A DNA stretch of 64,000 nucleotides from Perkinsus olseni (Eukaryota; Perkinsozoa; Perkinsida; Perkinsidae), in the NCBI GenBank assembly GCA_013115135.1, contig JABANP010000134.1, positions 55,287-119,286 of the forward strand. The letters are read 5' to 3'. Within the stretch, counting starts at the first letter, position 1, and each line of letters begins with the position of its first letter. A program made the translations under genes and the position numbers. Shown here piece by piece: positions 1-12,107 of this stretch. Below the pieces are notes generated by a model. That model was given only the letters and a program-made list of their open reading frames with translations, was not told the origin of the DNA and made no database searches.

Positions 1-539
1 AAGCCACTGGACAAAGAGTGACTAGAAGACGTCATGGCGAGCTGGATCATCCCTTTCTATCATCTGTGTGATTTTTGTTTTCATTCTCATTCGCCCTTTC
101 TTGTGTTCGTGCAGTCTAGTCGAAAAAGGTTGCCCAGAGCTGATCTACACTTTTCTAACTGGGAACATTAAAATGATGCCGGGCTCGTTAGACCAGAAAT
201 TTGTCGAGCTTTCGAATGGTGGAGTAATACAGCAATCCTGCCGAGAGGAAAGGAATAACCGCAGCTGACGATGACCTCGCCTTGAGAGCAACATTCTTTG
301 GCTCGATGATCAAGGTCTATTCAACGGGGCAAACTGATCCCCCCCATACAGTAGGAAGGTTCGTCGGTGCCGCACTGTCGGCGTTGGACTTCGAACTCAC
401 ATACACAGCGCTTCTGGTTACTAAGAACATAACACACCCCGTCAATTGGTATGATACTTGACACGAGATTCACTAGTTTAGTATAAATTCACTCTCAGGA
501 GTATAGTTAAGGCACCGAATAATCGAAACATAAAACATC
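1..539. other. Window edge, no supported gene
   Basis: I cannot support a gene here. A short plus-strand open stretch at 68-268 begins with a hydrophobic run (IFVFILIRPFL) but has no similarity I recognise and could be chance. The right end holds the 3' flank of the minus-strand pyrophosphorylase gene. Confidence 0.4.
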
Positions 540-3110
540 TTAGAAGTCTTTAGCTTCCACCTTGTCAACACGGAATCCACGGATGGCTGTCGCGTCATCG
601 ACCTGATCAGAGTGACAAGTGGTTCACCTGCCGAACTCGACAGCTGTGAGCTTACTTTGTCGCCCTCCTTCACGGCTTGGAACTTCCAACCCTTGTTATT
701 AACAGGGGTATCGCAATCGACTTCGGCATCTGAAGCGGCAACCGTACACACTATAGACAGGGGGGAGTGGGGCAATGCTTACTAGGATGGACGACAACAG
801 CGCCACTAGTGAGTTGAAGTCTCTTGATGGAACAAGGTCCTTCAACGATTAGACTGCACTCTGCGTTGCCGAGAGCCTGAGCAGTAGACAGTTCCCGACG
901 GAGCTCCCGCGAGCGCTCTCATGACTTACAATTGGACCGTGGACGATATTCTTGATTTCGTCGAGGCAGCAGCCGACCTCAGGCTCCAATACGACGCGCG
1001 GGCCGACCTTCTGGGACAGGCCGAGGAACTCCATGTTGACTGGGCTCGCTGACCGAGAACGATTGACCTGATCGAATCCCACGTGCTTCGTTGTAACGGC
1101 GAGGAATGACTGTGCTCACCGTTGGCCTTCGCGGCAGTCTGCAACATTTTCGTGTTGTGGTCCCAGAACTCAACCTCGCCAGAGAAGGCGGAGTCAGCTG
1201 GAAGGCCACTCTGCAGCTTCTTGACGGCATCGGCTGTGGCGTTCTTGACACAGGAGAAGCAGAGCCAGCGCTCCATCATGGTAAATCCAACGGAACCTTG
1301 AAGCGAGCAAGCATTCTCCAACGCCGTGGAAGCGACCACCCTCGCCTTACAGTTGTGCATGAGTCGAGCGTAATCCTGCATCATGCACTCCAGACGAGTG
1401 GCCGACTTGAAGTCAGTTCTACTGCCTGGCTGGTACCTAGCGACGAGCCAATCAGAACCGACAAGACCCACACTACTAGGATACTTACTTAGGGTTGACG
1501 AACTCAGGAACGACTCCCTTGGACTCCTCCAAGGTCTTATAATAGGCGGGCAGATCAAACATAATACAGTTTATGTTACCGGGATACCTAGAGGACGACG
1601 CCACTACTTGGGGCCTTCCAGAACAGTGTGGTCCTACGGAGAGAGTCCATCGGGGCCAGCAACATCTCCGCCCTGGTTCTGGAGAAGAGGTCCGAGCTGG
1701 TTGTATCTGTTGAGCGGTAGATAAGACCATTGGTGCTCAGAACGGGGCACTCACTCAACATTGCAGGTGAGCTTGCGACCATCGGGATAGGACAGGTTGC
1801 ACAGAGCACCGGCAGCCTCACCAGGCACACGGGGCACCTACGGGAGAAATTGGGGCGACGCCGTAGACATTGGTCAGCCTACGCAAAGACTGTTCATATC
1901 AAAGCCCTTCGTTCTCGAGACTCCCAGAAGGGCGCACATCTGAGAAACAACAAAAAATAAGTTGTTAACAGCGGTGATAGGCCCAACGTACAGCGCGCAT
2001 TGCAAGGGCGTTGGTGTCCTGGAAAAATACGAGGTTAGTCCGGCCTTCTTCAACCCACTTCTGTGCGAGTCCGGTTTTCAACAGGAGAGTGTGAACCTGC
2101 AAGCTCGAAAACTGTGAGTTCCCAACTGAACTCAGGAAGGGCTATTACATCTCCATGGCCGTGGGGCTTCATCTCAGCCACCCAGCGATCGTCCTTCTTA
2201 ACACCGATCTTCCCACTCGAGTTGATGAAGCCAGGCACCTGGACGGAGCGGAGTTGGCTCAGCCAGGGCGTGGCATAGTCGTTGTACCTTGTCCTGCAGC
2301 ATAAGCGTGATCTGTCCCTCGGCCATACCGAAGTTGTTGTGCTCCTTTAACAGGTCTATGGTGCCTACAGATGACCGCTATCCTCCTGGCAACCGAGAGT
2401 ACTACGAGAGCTCACCTTGATAGGTGTCTCCCGAACACATGATGGCCAGTGGAAGGGTTACTGTCTTATCACCCGACCTCTCCCTGGCCACCCGCTGCAT
2501 CTCCAGGATGTTCCTGCAGAACCACTCCAGGTAGCACATGTTCGTCTGCGTCTCGACAGGCAACGCCACCTGAGACACACTAGCACGTGGAAGATGATGC
2601 GAAGCGCGGGGAGATGTCACCTTGATTCCGGGAAAGCCGAGCCTCTCGCCCAGACCACCAGCAACAAGGCAGAAACAGAGGCCCTTCAGCGAGTCCATAC
2701 CGGCCTGCTCCATCTCGGAAAACTTCTGAGTACCTGCGCGACAAATTACTCGGAAGGGAATCTTTGTTTCTGCCACATACCAGCTTCAAGCTTCTCTCCT
2801 TGGGGAATCTCCACCTCGCAACCTTCGAAAGGATTCACACCTTCGCTGGACTCCTCCAACAGCTTCTGACCGCGCTGAATGTAATCTTTGAGACCTCCTG
2901 CGGTGGTGTGGTCTGCTGCCACCAGCTGACTTAAAAGCCTCCGAGCACCTAAAGCGACCCATCACAACACGTCTACCCGGCAGTAGGCTCGCTCGGCTCA
3001 CCTTCGTTGTTCTCGACATCATCCACTCCCGCAAAAAGATGCTCCTGACGAGATTCGGGGGAATTCAGGTACTCGTAAAGTCGGCGTTCTTCGTCGGTTA
3101 GAGCTGGCAT
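540..3110 (-). CDS. USP: UDP-sugar pyrophosphorylase (multi-exon)
   Basis: Enzyme that makes UDP-sugars from sugar-1-phosphates and UTP in the cytosol. The nucleotide-binding signature CLVAGGLGERLGFPGIK is read at about 2630-2690, followed by a TNMCYLEW stretch typical of the USP family. The first exon starts MPALTDEERRLYEYL at 3110, just after a pyrimidine-rich tract and AG, so I chose this ATG over an in-frame reading further up. The next exon carries an acidic helix (SQLVAADHTTAGG). An intron at about 2732-2780 joins LEAG to TQKFSEM. Near the C-terminus an intron between GWKFQAVKEGDK and VDDATAIRGF restores the family's AIRGF motif, and the protein ends at a TAA at 540-542. Intervening exons (850-2400) lie in three frames and were not all delimited. 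A broader UTP-glucose-1-phosphate uridylyltransferase activity is possible. Confidence 0.85.
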
Positions 3111-3760
3111 GATGTGCTTGTCTTTAAAGGAATTAGAAAATTTATAGACTGATCGATTCGACCGATTTAACAACCCTTGTCCTAAGTTTCATCTCCACAG
3201 AGTATGGTCCGAGTTCATTAGCGTTGACACAAGTGCATCTGGTCTTGGCCGTCGCTAGTATCTTACCAAAATAACCTTAGCGTTATTAAGCTAACGTAGT
3301 GTAGTTCTTTTCGATAAAACACTAATGCTTAGCAGAGCAATGAAAAGCTTTCACTGTTGCACTGAGAATCACCGATGTTTCGCACAGCAGAACTGCACAG
3401 AGCTGTCCCAAGCTCACCCAGCTTCTCGTTTTCTCGAGTAATGTGGTCATCGGCCCGTTATCGTCATAGCCTCTTTGCAACACAACCAGCATTACTCATG
3501 ATGATGAAACCATACGAGAGCGTCGTTTGATGCGACTCGCCTCTAGTGCTACTAGACGGCACGTCATGTTCAGCCGTTGGAAGCCTCCCGGTCGACCGTG
3601 CGTCGAGGATTACCCATCCTGAAGCTGACAGAAACTTGTGGAAGGATCTTGCCGACTATTCATCGATCAACATGGCGCGCGCTAATGAATTCGACGCAAG
3701 ATCGAATCTGAAATCCCAGCTTGTCCGCGCTGCTCGGCATTGTCTATGCAGTAGTTTCCA
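3111..3760. promoter_or_regulatory. Divergent intergenic region
   Basis: About 650 bases between the minus-strand pyrophosphorylase gene and the plus-strand LRR/ankyrin gene. Both start codons are preceded by a pyrimidine-rich stretch and an AG that could accept a spliced leader. It should hold both promoters, but I see no TATA box or other defined element. Confidence 0.4.
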
Positions 3761-6403
3761 ATGTCTACCCACGAGCCGGGAGATCCTTCTTCCACCACCG
3801 GCACCGTCGGGTCGGCAGTCGAGCGAATCAGGGCGGTGATGGACCAGTGGATCAGGTAGTAGCAGTGGATGGCTGAACGGTCAGAGCTCACGCCCTGTGT
3901 AGGGATCGTGACGTCGTGAGGGCGCAGCTTGACAGCACCAGCCTCAACGACACCAGCCTTGCCACGCTCGTACAGATCCTAGTAAGGCCTGTCGCGTCTG
4001 AGGAGCATGTAGGGTTTGCTGTGAACAGAGCCAATGCCCTTCGCTGGAGCATCTTGACGTATCGTACAACGACATCTCCATGGCCAGCTGCAGTGATATC
4101 TGCCTGCTGCTGTCCCTGGGGAGGGCTATCAGGACCATCTCATTGGAGGGCTGCCATCTACCCTTAAGGGCTATAGGGTGAGGGTGATACCGTCGGGCTC
4201 GGTATGGTACGCTACTCGAAGGTACTTCATGACGGCTTTGATGGAGCGGGGCTCTAAGGACCTGCCTGACTTCGATAAACTCTCCTTCACGCGGACCGGG
4301 GGTATCATATCAACAGCGCTAGAAGCGAAGAAGCCGGGCAAGCCCAGTTCATGGGTGGGCGGAGGCAGACTCGGCCGAGCTGACCAATCGTCCTTCATTG
4401 CAGATCCTGAATCACCGGGAGCGCATTACGCAAGCTATCGGTCGGCCGTGTACGATTGTTGCGGCCACTGTGCTGCACCGAGCCAGTGTCGAGCTGTGGA
4501 GGTTCATGGCGGACACTGGACATCCTCAGGTAGTGACGCGGCGCCATTAGCGCCAACCGAGCAAGGGTGAGGTCTTTTCAACCGCCCGAAACGGGATGGT
4601 ATCAGGTGTCGCGAATCATGGAGGAGCAAGAGGGCTTGCGATCCAGTCGATCGGGCGATGATGACCTGCCGGTTGGTGACGCTCTGTCTCCGGAAGCTCA
4701 GCCCCAGTGGGAGAAGGTGGAGCCCAGCACCTTGGAGCGTATGAAGCACGCGTTGGAGAAGGTCCTTGGCTCTACTGCTGCTGCTGCTGCAGGGATTGTT
4801 GGATGGATGTGTTAGATAGTGTTGTTCGACCCCTCGGGAATTCCTGGGTATCCTGGGACAGAGGACGAGACCTTCACCGCCGCGATGGCTATTCTACCGG
4901 CGGCCAAAGGAGAGTAGGCTACAGCGCTGCTGGCTGCAGTGAATCCTGGGTGTTCTTCAGGACCCTGGATAGGTCCGTGGAAGAGTCCAAGGTGGTGATG
5001 TGATAGATTCTGGAGTGAGAGTAGCGCATTTTACGGTATAGGTTGACGAAGCAGCGAAGGAGAATTCGTCCCGAGTAGAGGATGGAAGGAAACTGGCGGC
5101 TAACGCTTCAGTTGGATATTTGTGGGTTTGGAGTGGTATGCTGGACAGAAGGATTGATGGTTCTCGTCAGGGCCTCGGCCGGCGCGGCTTTGAAGGCCCA
5201 GAAGACGGCACTTGCGAAGCGAGAGCTGGCCAAGTGCCAGACGTTCAACTTGAAGCAGATCATAACCAGGAACGGCACCGTCCTGATGAACGTGTTGGAG
5301 CGCATGCTTGAGACCACCAGCATCAACGCCAAGGATACGGAGACTGGCTACACTCTGTTGGAGTGGGCAGGGCCACCGCCTCCCCCCCGCCGTACCGTAG
5401 TGGTTAGGTATGCTTGCCGTACTCATAACATGGGCCTGGCCAAGCTGTGCTACAGGAGAGGGGCTCCGTTGGAAGCTAAGATGGATAGCGGTGACACACC
5501 CTTCACTATAGCCACTAGGCAGAGGGACTACAGGATGATGGAGTTCCTGTACGTGCGGGTGTGGTGTCCGCCAGCTGAAGGGGTGGCCTCGAAGGTACAC
5601 CTACGGCGTCCGTATCAATTCTAAGGATGCTGAGGGTAAGGCTGCCTTGCACGTGGCGACGGCCTGCAACGACGTGGATGCCATTTGCCGCCTTATCGAG
5701 TGGGGAGCTGATGTTAACCTGAGAGACAAGTAGGAGCGTGGGACCCAGCGAACTGGACATCTTGCTCTCAGTCGTCAGCGGACGCCGTTGCACTTCGCAG
5801 CAGCAGGAGGGCATATCAAAGTTACTATGCTTCTGCTGGAGTTGGGGGCGGACCTCAACGCTGAGGACTCCAAGGAGTATACTGCTGTGGCCCATGCTGA
5901 GGCTAACGATCACTTCCAGCTCATGGACAGGTGGGGTTCAGCAGTGGTGACGAGCTTTGTTTAGTACGCTTGGTAGGCTCATCTCTTTGGGAGGTCGAGG
6001 CCACCGGCTGCATGAGATTGGTGGACAAGTGCCGGCGCCTCCGAAGAGGAAGACGACAAGGGAGCAACTGATGGAAAAAGAGGCAATGGGCATCGACACG
6101 GTGAGGGGCTGGTTCCTGGCTTCCTCCCACCGTTCGAAAGCTCTACAAATATCTGATCTGATGAGCTCTGTTTCCTCCCTATGTTTCTACCTAAACGATT
6201 TAGATCAGCTCCGGGCGATTTTTGATCGGACAGTATCTCTTTGGCAGAACCCCAAGAGGAAGAACAGTATCATATCGCCACTTTACAACCCCCCGGTGAA
6301 GAAGGAGATGAACAAGTTTGCCGCCTTGCAGGCCAAGGACGACTTGGAAGCAAAGCAGATGGCCAAGCTTGCCGCAAAGAAGCTGGCGATGGAGTGGACC
6401 TGA
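3761..6403 (+). CDS. Leucine-rich repeat plus ankyrin repeat protein
   Basis: Probable scaffold protein. The start MSTHEPGDPSS lies 10 bases after an AG (ctatgcag). An intron then joins MDQWIR to AHALCRDRD. Leucine-rich repeats follow: LDSTSLNDTSLATLVQIL, an intron ending gtgaacag, then CPSLEHLDVSYNDIS and IRTISLEGCHL. The middle (4230-5080) is a multi-exon linker with acidic stretches such as GDDDLPVGD. Ankyrin repeats run from about 5280 to 5930: INAKDTETGYTLLEWA, GDTPFTIATRQRD, GKAALHVATACNDVDAI, then after an intron RTPLHFAAAGGHIKVT and LLLELGADLNAED. The C-terminus is lysine-rich (KKEMNKFAALQAK) and ends at 6403. Exon joins in the linker are only partly resolved. No catalytic domain is visible and the partner is unknown. 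Confidence 0.75.
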
Positions 6404-6521
6404 TCGTCGTCGCCGCATGCTATCACCCGCTGTTAGTCTGTGTGCAGATGGCCGTTGTTGTTCTCGGAGGCTTGGGTTAGATTCTGTCAATGGGTCCCTA
6501 GGGGATTGGAGATTCGCCTTG

Positions 6522-7264
6522 ATGTCTGCTGAGCCTGCCGACGGTGACTACCAGCTCACGCCGGATCAACTGGCGGCCTTCAAGGAAGCCTTTGAAGTAG
6601 GCCATGCCTTGTTGAGGGCTGGCTGGGCGATCGCGCTTTCGATAGATTTTTGATAAGCAGAAGCTTGGAGTGATCAACTACACGGAGCTGCCTGCCCTCC
6701 TCCGCAGTGTCGGCCAGAACCCAACTGAGGTAGTGCCTTCACGAGGTGGATGCTCTCTGCTTCTGGCTGCTGGTGGACTGTAGTTTTAGGCGGACATTGA
6801 GACGATTGTGGAGGAGTGGGACCCTGCTGGTAACCAGCACTTCGATTTGGATACATTCCTGCGTATTTGCGAGTCGGACAGCTTCAAGGACCCGATGAAG
6901 GAGGAGGTGGTACTTCTGGCTGCGTGGAGGGCTACGAAGCGGCGGTGTCCAGGTACTGATGGAGGCCTTTCCGAGCGTTCGATCCGGACGGTCGAGGGGT
7001 TCTCAAAGTTGAGGAACTGCGTCGAATACTGCAGGTGGGCCACCCCTCTCGGGCCCCTCGCTGGGGTGCCTTATACGATGCACCCATCGTGGCCGGCTCT
7101 TGGTGAGCCTGTAGGTTCTAGGGGAGAGGCTGGACGGCGAGGCTGCGGACGTCTTCATCGACTTCGCCGTGGCCAAGTGTGATCCAGACAAGACAGGCGA
7201 GATCAACTATGAAGTCCTCACCCAGGAGCTGCTGGAGCGCGACCCTAAGGTGGCCTATGCCTAG
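6522..7264 (+). CDS. Calmodulin-like EF-hand protein
   Basis: Small calmodulin or myosin-light-chain type protein. The start MSAEPADGDYQLTPDQL leads into AAFKEAFE. An intron (gtaggcc to tcgatag) joins it to IFDKQKLGVINYTEL. Further exons give DPAGNQHFDLDTFL, then FRAFDPDGRGVLKVEEL and CDPDKTGEINYEVL, four EF-hand units in the calmodulin arrangement. The first two loops are degenerate: IFDKQKLGVINY lacks acidic ligands and the second starts DPAGNQH. The third and fourth (DPDGRGVLKVEE and DPDKTGEINYE) keep calcium-binding residues, so probably only the C-terminal lobe binds calcium. Lies 118 bases downstream of the LRR/ankyrin gene on the same strand. A specific myosin light chain or centrin role cannot be assigned. 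Confidence 0.8.
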
Positions 7265-7363
7265 CTCGGTCATGTGGACCGTATGCGTGGTGTCGTATCG
7301 CCTTGACTTACCGCGTTTAGGGGATGCCTCGGTGGAACGTCCTCAGCCTTTTTCGAGCTCCCC

Positions 7364-10300
7364 ATGCTACTACTGCTGTTGTGGCTGATCTTTCTCGGCC
7401 CGACAGCCAATGCTGCATCAGTTGGCTGTGATGTGGTAGTGGACGGAGCCTGTGTGCTCAATTCGACCAGGCCCTCCCTCCCTAGCGGGGCTGAGCTCAT
7501 CTATAAGGGCAATGGCTCTGTGAGGTTCATCAACGCGACTTGGCGGTGTTCCGACACTTTGCTGGTGGAAGCCACCAATGCCGCTGTTGACTTTGAGAAT
7601 TCGACCATCTCCAACTGCATGGTGAGGAGGGGTATCTTAGGTCGAAGCATGTATTCTACGGAGCAGGTACTTGCAGTGGTCGCCCGGCAAGGCAACATCA
7701 CCCTCGATGAAGCTTCCCTCCTCAACGCCACTGCCACCGTCTATGACGATCTTGTCGCGGGTGATGATACTGCCTTCGGAGGCAGTCTCGGAGGAGCTGG
7801 AGGAGCGCTGGGCCTCTGTGATAGGGGCGATAGGATACGGGGCATCGACTTCACGGTTATACCGGAGGACTTAGCGGGCGAGGGGACGGCTCCTCAGTGC
7901 AGGGGAGGGGGTAGGATAACCCTTACTAGCGACGATGGTCATGTGACCTTGCAAGGCAGTATCGAGGCTGATGGCGCGGGAGGGCGGATGCTGGGGCCAA
8001 GTGTGGAGCTGGTAGTGGTGGAGTGGTGGTGCTGCGCGGAGCACTGGGAGTGACAGCCGGCAGAGTCCACGCTGATGGAGGCGACTGTGGTGGAAACCTC
8101 GGCTGTGGTGGAGGCGGCCGTATTTTCGTGGCGAGTGAAAACGGTACGGTGTCCGTCGACGATGCCCGTGCCTATGGGGGCCGCGGTGGAGAGGCCTTGC
8201 CCGACTGTCTTTGTGGCAGTCCTGGTACTGTCTACCAGAAGGACGCCAATGGGGCCCTCCTCACTGTGAGGGGTGGTCAAGAGAAGTGTGGCCAGACGAC
8301 TGTATTGCCTCAGGAAGTGCGCTCAGTCCGCGAGGTTGTTGTGGAAGGCAATATTACGGTGAGGCTTTGTGGTGACGATGATGGCAACTCCTGCCTCGAC
8401 GGAGGTGGAGGCGGCCGGCCACAGGTGGCGATCGCTGCAGATCAGGGGTGTGTTGATTTCGGGCGGAGCGAAGCTGTCGGGGCCGCCGAATAGCCCCTCT
8501 TCGAGTATGGTCCTGTCTGTGGGGAACATAGGGTTGAAGGTCGCCGAGGGGTCCTCGATTGACACTGAAGGGTCTCTCAGCATTTTGGCGGCAACGGGGA
8601 CGGGCTCGGCTGGGAACGGCGGGAACGTCATCTTGGAGAAACAGAGCTCGGTGAGTAGTGGAAAAGGTGGTATGAAGATATCTACCCAGGGCGATGTGGA
8701 TGCGGGTGGAAGCATCGTCATCCGCAGTACCCCATCGGGGGGGCCAGCAGTGGCGGAAGACTCGGCCCTCACAGTCAACGCGGCGGGCTCGATCAGCCTG
8801 TCAGATGTGGTTTCGAACGTGGAGGGTCGGCCTGTGATGGTATCCGCTGGCGAAGGACTCAGGCTAGGGAGCGTCCATGGCCTGTCAGCGGTGAGTGACT
8901 TTCGGACTACTAAGGGCGACGTCATCATCGCTGGGAACGTTACTATGGGACCGGGGAACTACTGCAAGCAACGTAAGCTGTGGATCGAAAACCCGCCGGA
9001 CTTGTGCGTGGCCGACTTGGAGAGGCTGGGCAGGCTCATGCCGACGCGGATGGTTGTTGCCAGCGAAGCTGGGGGGATTCGGTTCAAGGGTGCTGCTGTG
9101 GTCAGTGGTCCGATTGTTATGGTATGCTCCCCGAGAGGAGCCTTAGAGCTCCCTCCTCAGGGATGGATATCCTCGAAGGGCCGCGGCTGTCCGGCGGGAG
9201 AAGGCAGGGGCGGAGGGGGTCCTGGTAGAGATGGTCATTGCGGAGGAGGCGGCGGGGCCCATGTTGGGGCTGGCGGACCCGGGTGCGAGGGCAATCAGGG
9301 AGTGGCCTATGACGACCAGGACCCACTCGAGACGGGAGTGATTCCCTCGGCCAGTGCCTCCGGAGGTGGAGGGGAGGAGGGCGGATCTGGTGGTGGTGTG
9401 GTATGGATATCAGCAGCCCAGGTCCGGATCGACGGTCATGTGTCCTCTGATGGGGACCGTGGTGGGTGGACTGTGGGGGACACATCAGGCAGCGGTGGCG
9501 GTGCTGGTGGCTCGGTCCTGATCATCACTAACACGTCCCTTGCTGGCGCGGGACTCGTAAGCGCCGCTGCTGGTAACGGCAGTGGCCCTCCGGTTCTCAA
9601 AGGGGGGCGACGGCGGAGGCGGCTTTGTCGGTATCGGATGGCTCGGCTCGACGGTCGGCGGCGGCGATACCTTCTCTGGTCGGATCGACGTGGGAGGTCA
9701 TCAGCCTGGCAGCGTTGGGCAGATTCTCCTGTGTCCAGCTGGCCACTACGGACCTCTCTGCGCCCCTTGTCCGCGAGGCACCTGGAGCGACACCGGTGGC
9801 CCTCGATGCGTTGTGTGCAGCAACGCCCCTCGGGGGGTCAGCAATTACACTCAGGAGGGCGTGGAGGACTCCGACTGCCCCTACGCCTGTCTACCAGGCT
9901 ACCCTGATGTCTCTCAGAACCCCACCTGCTTGAACCCGTGGCAGTACACGTTGTCCTTCATCGGCGGCGTGCCTGGCGCCTTCACCCTCTTAGTGGTGGT
10001 CCTCTTCGCCCTCCTGGCGTCCATCGCGACCTCAGAGATCCGCAAGCGCTCAGGGGATGGTGCTGACGAGACCGTGGACTCGGGGGAGTGGAAGATCATG
10101 ACTGCTGATGACATTCCTCGCCACGTCGCCCGGCTCTACCTCCAGGGGAGAAACAACCCTCGGGAGCCTTTCGTCCTGCCCTCCTCGCTGGCGGACCTTC
10201 CTCGGTGCATTGCGGAGTTGATCAATCGACAGCACTGGAGCACTTTCAGTGCCTGCGTCTACAAGCAGGGCAAGTGGTCTTCCCCACCGATGGTGAATCT

Positions 10301-11938
10301 TTGGGGTCGGTGGACGAGTTCCGTCCTCAGCGTAGCTTGCTACCCTCTCTGGCTGTACTTGAGTCGCTCCCAGCAAGAACAGCGGGCCCGGGCGATGTGT
10401 GAAGCAGTTTTCGAGGAGTCTGGCAAGGGATCCTTGTGGAGGGTGAACTCCTCGCATCGCGCCGGTCGTATCTTCACCATCCGGTTTGGCTGTGACGGTG
10501 GCCGTGACGGGTCGTTTTCACTAAGGGTCACATGGATGTGCTTGACCTGAGTGTTCGAGTGGAGCATTGGGAGTCCAATCCGAAGCTGCCTGCTCTGCTG
10601 AGGCTCGCTGGTGACGGCTCCTACATGTCACCGCTGCGGGTGCCGCATCCCGGCTGGGACCCCATGGCCAGCGCCCTTGCAGTGCTCCCGCAGGACGTCA
10701 CAGGCTGGATGGCCTTTGTGGCGCATGTCAACGATGTTCTGCTACCCATGACCTTCCATGACGCTTTAGTGCCACCTGCTGAGCTCACCTCCATCTGTGC
10801 AGGCGTACGCCGAGCCAGTGACACTTTTTTGGTCCCTAGTGGGGTGAGGGCGTTGGTGGTGGTCATTCCTGACCACAGCGGTGATCTCCCGGCAGCTGAA
10901 GAAAATCATCAGCCTCGTCGAACGTCAGTAGACAGCGGCCCCTCTGCAGACCCCTTTCCTCGGTGAATACAGCTCCTTCCAGCAGATGACCTCCGTGGAG
11001 CACGCCATCACTGCGGGCTCCTCGCGCTTCTCTGGCTTCTGCAAGCCTTGCCAGATCGGCCTGGTCATGGTTGCTGCTGACGACGTCCTGGTTCCACCCT
11101 ACACGAGTGATAGACCCCTGTACTTGCTTCGACCTGCCAACCCTGCATTGAGGCCGACATCCCCTCTGGACTTGTCGGCCGAGTTTAGCCTCGAGGAAAT
11201 CGACATCCACGAGTACTCCTTTCCGGTGGGAGCACAGTACGGGTACGTCCAACGCCGCAGCGGGCCTTGCTCGGATACTGTGGTCGCCGGTGAGGGTGTC
11301 GCTGAGCAACCGTCGGCCGAACGAGCGTGTGGTGACCATGTCCCGCGTGGCCCTGCAGGCATCGGTGATCGTCCTACTTTTCATCTACGCCACCCTCACA
11401 GCGATGCAGCTCACTTGGTACCTCGGGCATGTCACCGCTAGCGTTCGTTGTTCAGCTCGCAATACCCCCACTAGGGGACCTCCTCGCCTTGACTCTCGGC
11501 GCTGTATGGGTGATTCTGTCCTACACTCCCTGGGCCCGGTGGTTCGTCTGCTTCGTGGTGGCCACGTTCGTCAACAGCCTCACTGGCTTTGCCATCCGCC
11601 TCACCCTTTCGTCCACGGGCTCCTTGTTGATGGTTGTGACAACGCTGGCCATCGAGTACCTCATCGTCATTGCAGTGAAGGTCTGCCTGTGCGTCACCAG
11701 CAACATGCTTCTAGCGCACCATTTGAACCACTCGTACAGTCTCCGGAGGCCGTCAACTCCGGCCAGTGGTGAAGCAAGGGAGGTTCCTCGCAGTCGCTCG
11801 GCAACTCCGCCTACGCCACGGTACATGCAGTTCCCTTCTAGAGACTTTCCCATGCCCCCGCCCTTGAGGGCCGGTGGAGCGGTGCCTCAGTCCATAGTGG
11901 CTGAGATGCGGGATACTGGCGAGCTGTCTTACCGGTGA
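7364..11938 (+). CDS. Large glycine-rich polytopic membrane protein (plant AT5G11700-like family)
   Basis: The start MLLLLLWLIFLGPTANA is a clear signal peptide. A long extracellular region follows, rich in Asn glycosylation sites and in glycine-rich turns (GGSLGGAGGALG, GGGGEEGGSGGGVVW), consistent with a parallel beta-repeat fold. After that come a cysteine-rich segment (CPAGHYGPLCAPCPRGTW, CVVCSNAP, CPYACLPGYPD), a transmembrane helix (FTLLVVVLFALLASIA), and a cytoplasmic region with RCIAELINRQHW, LRLAGDGSYMSPL and WMAFVAHVNDVLL. These last blocks match the plant glycine-rich family (FGGDGSYMAPF, RLVAGVNAQL there). More transmembrane helices follow (VIVLLFIYATLTAM; DLLALTLGAVWVIL; SLLMVVTTLAIEYLIVIAV), then a proline- and serine-rich tail ending at 11938. 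Coding blocks switch frame several times (near 8030, 9600, 10530 and 10900), which I read as introns. Function is not known for any family member. Confidence 0.75.
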
Positions 11939-12107
11939 ATACTTTAAGTTCAGTGTGAGTATTGTTTCTTATTAGAAGTTGTTGCGCTAGGGAGCATGGG
12001 GTGAGGTTTCGCAGGCCCTCGCGCTCGTGGAGGAGGTTTCGTGGCGCAGCGGTCGCGGAAAGTCTACGCGGCACTGGACAGTATCACAAGTATTTTGGTG
12101 CCCTCAA

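Noticed and set aside
3682..4398. Open minus-strand frames over the LRR region (for example VPVVEEGSPGSWVDIGN)
   Set aside because: The plus strand gives clear leucine-rich repeats joined by good splice sites; the minus frames are shadows of the same codon bias.
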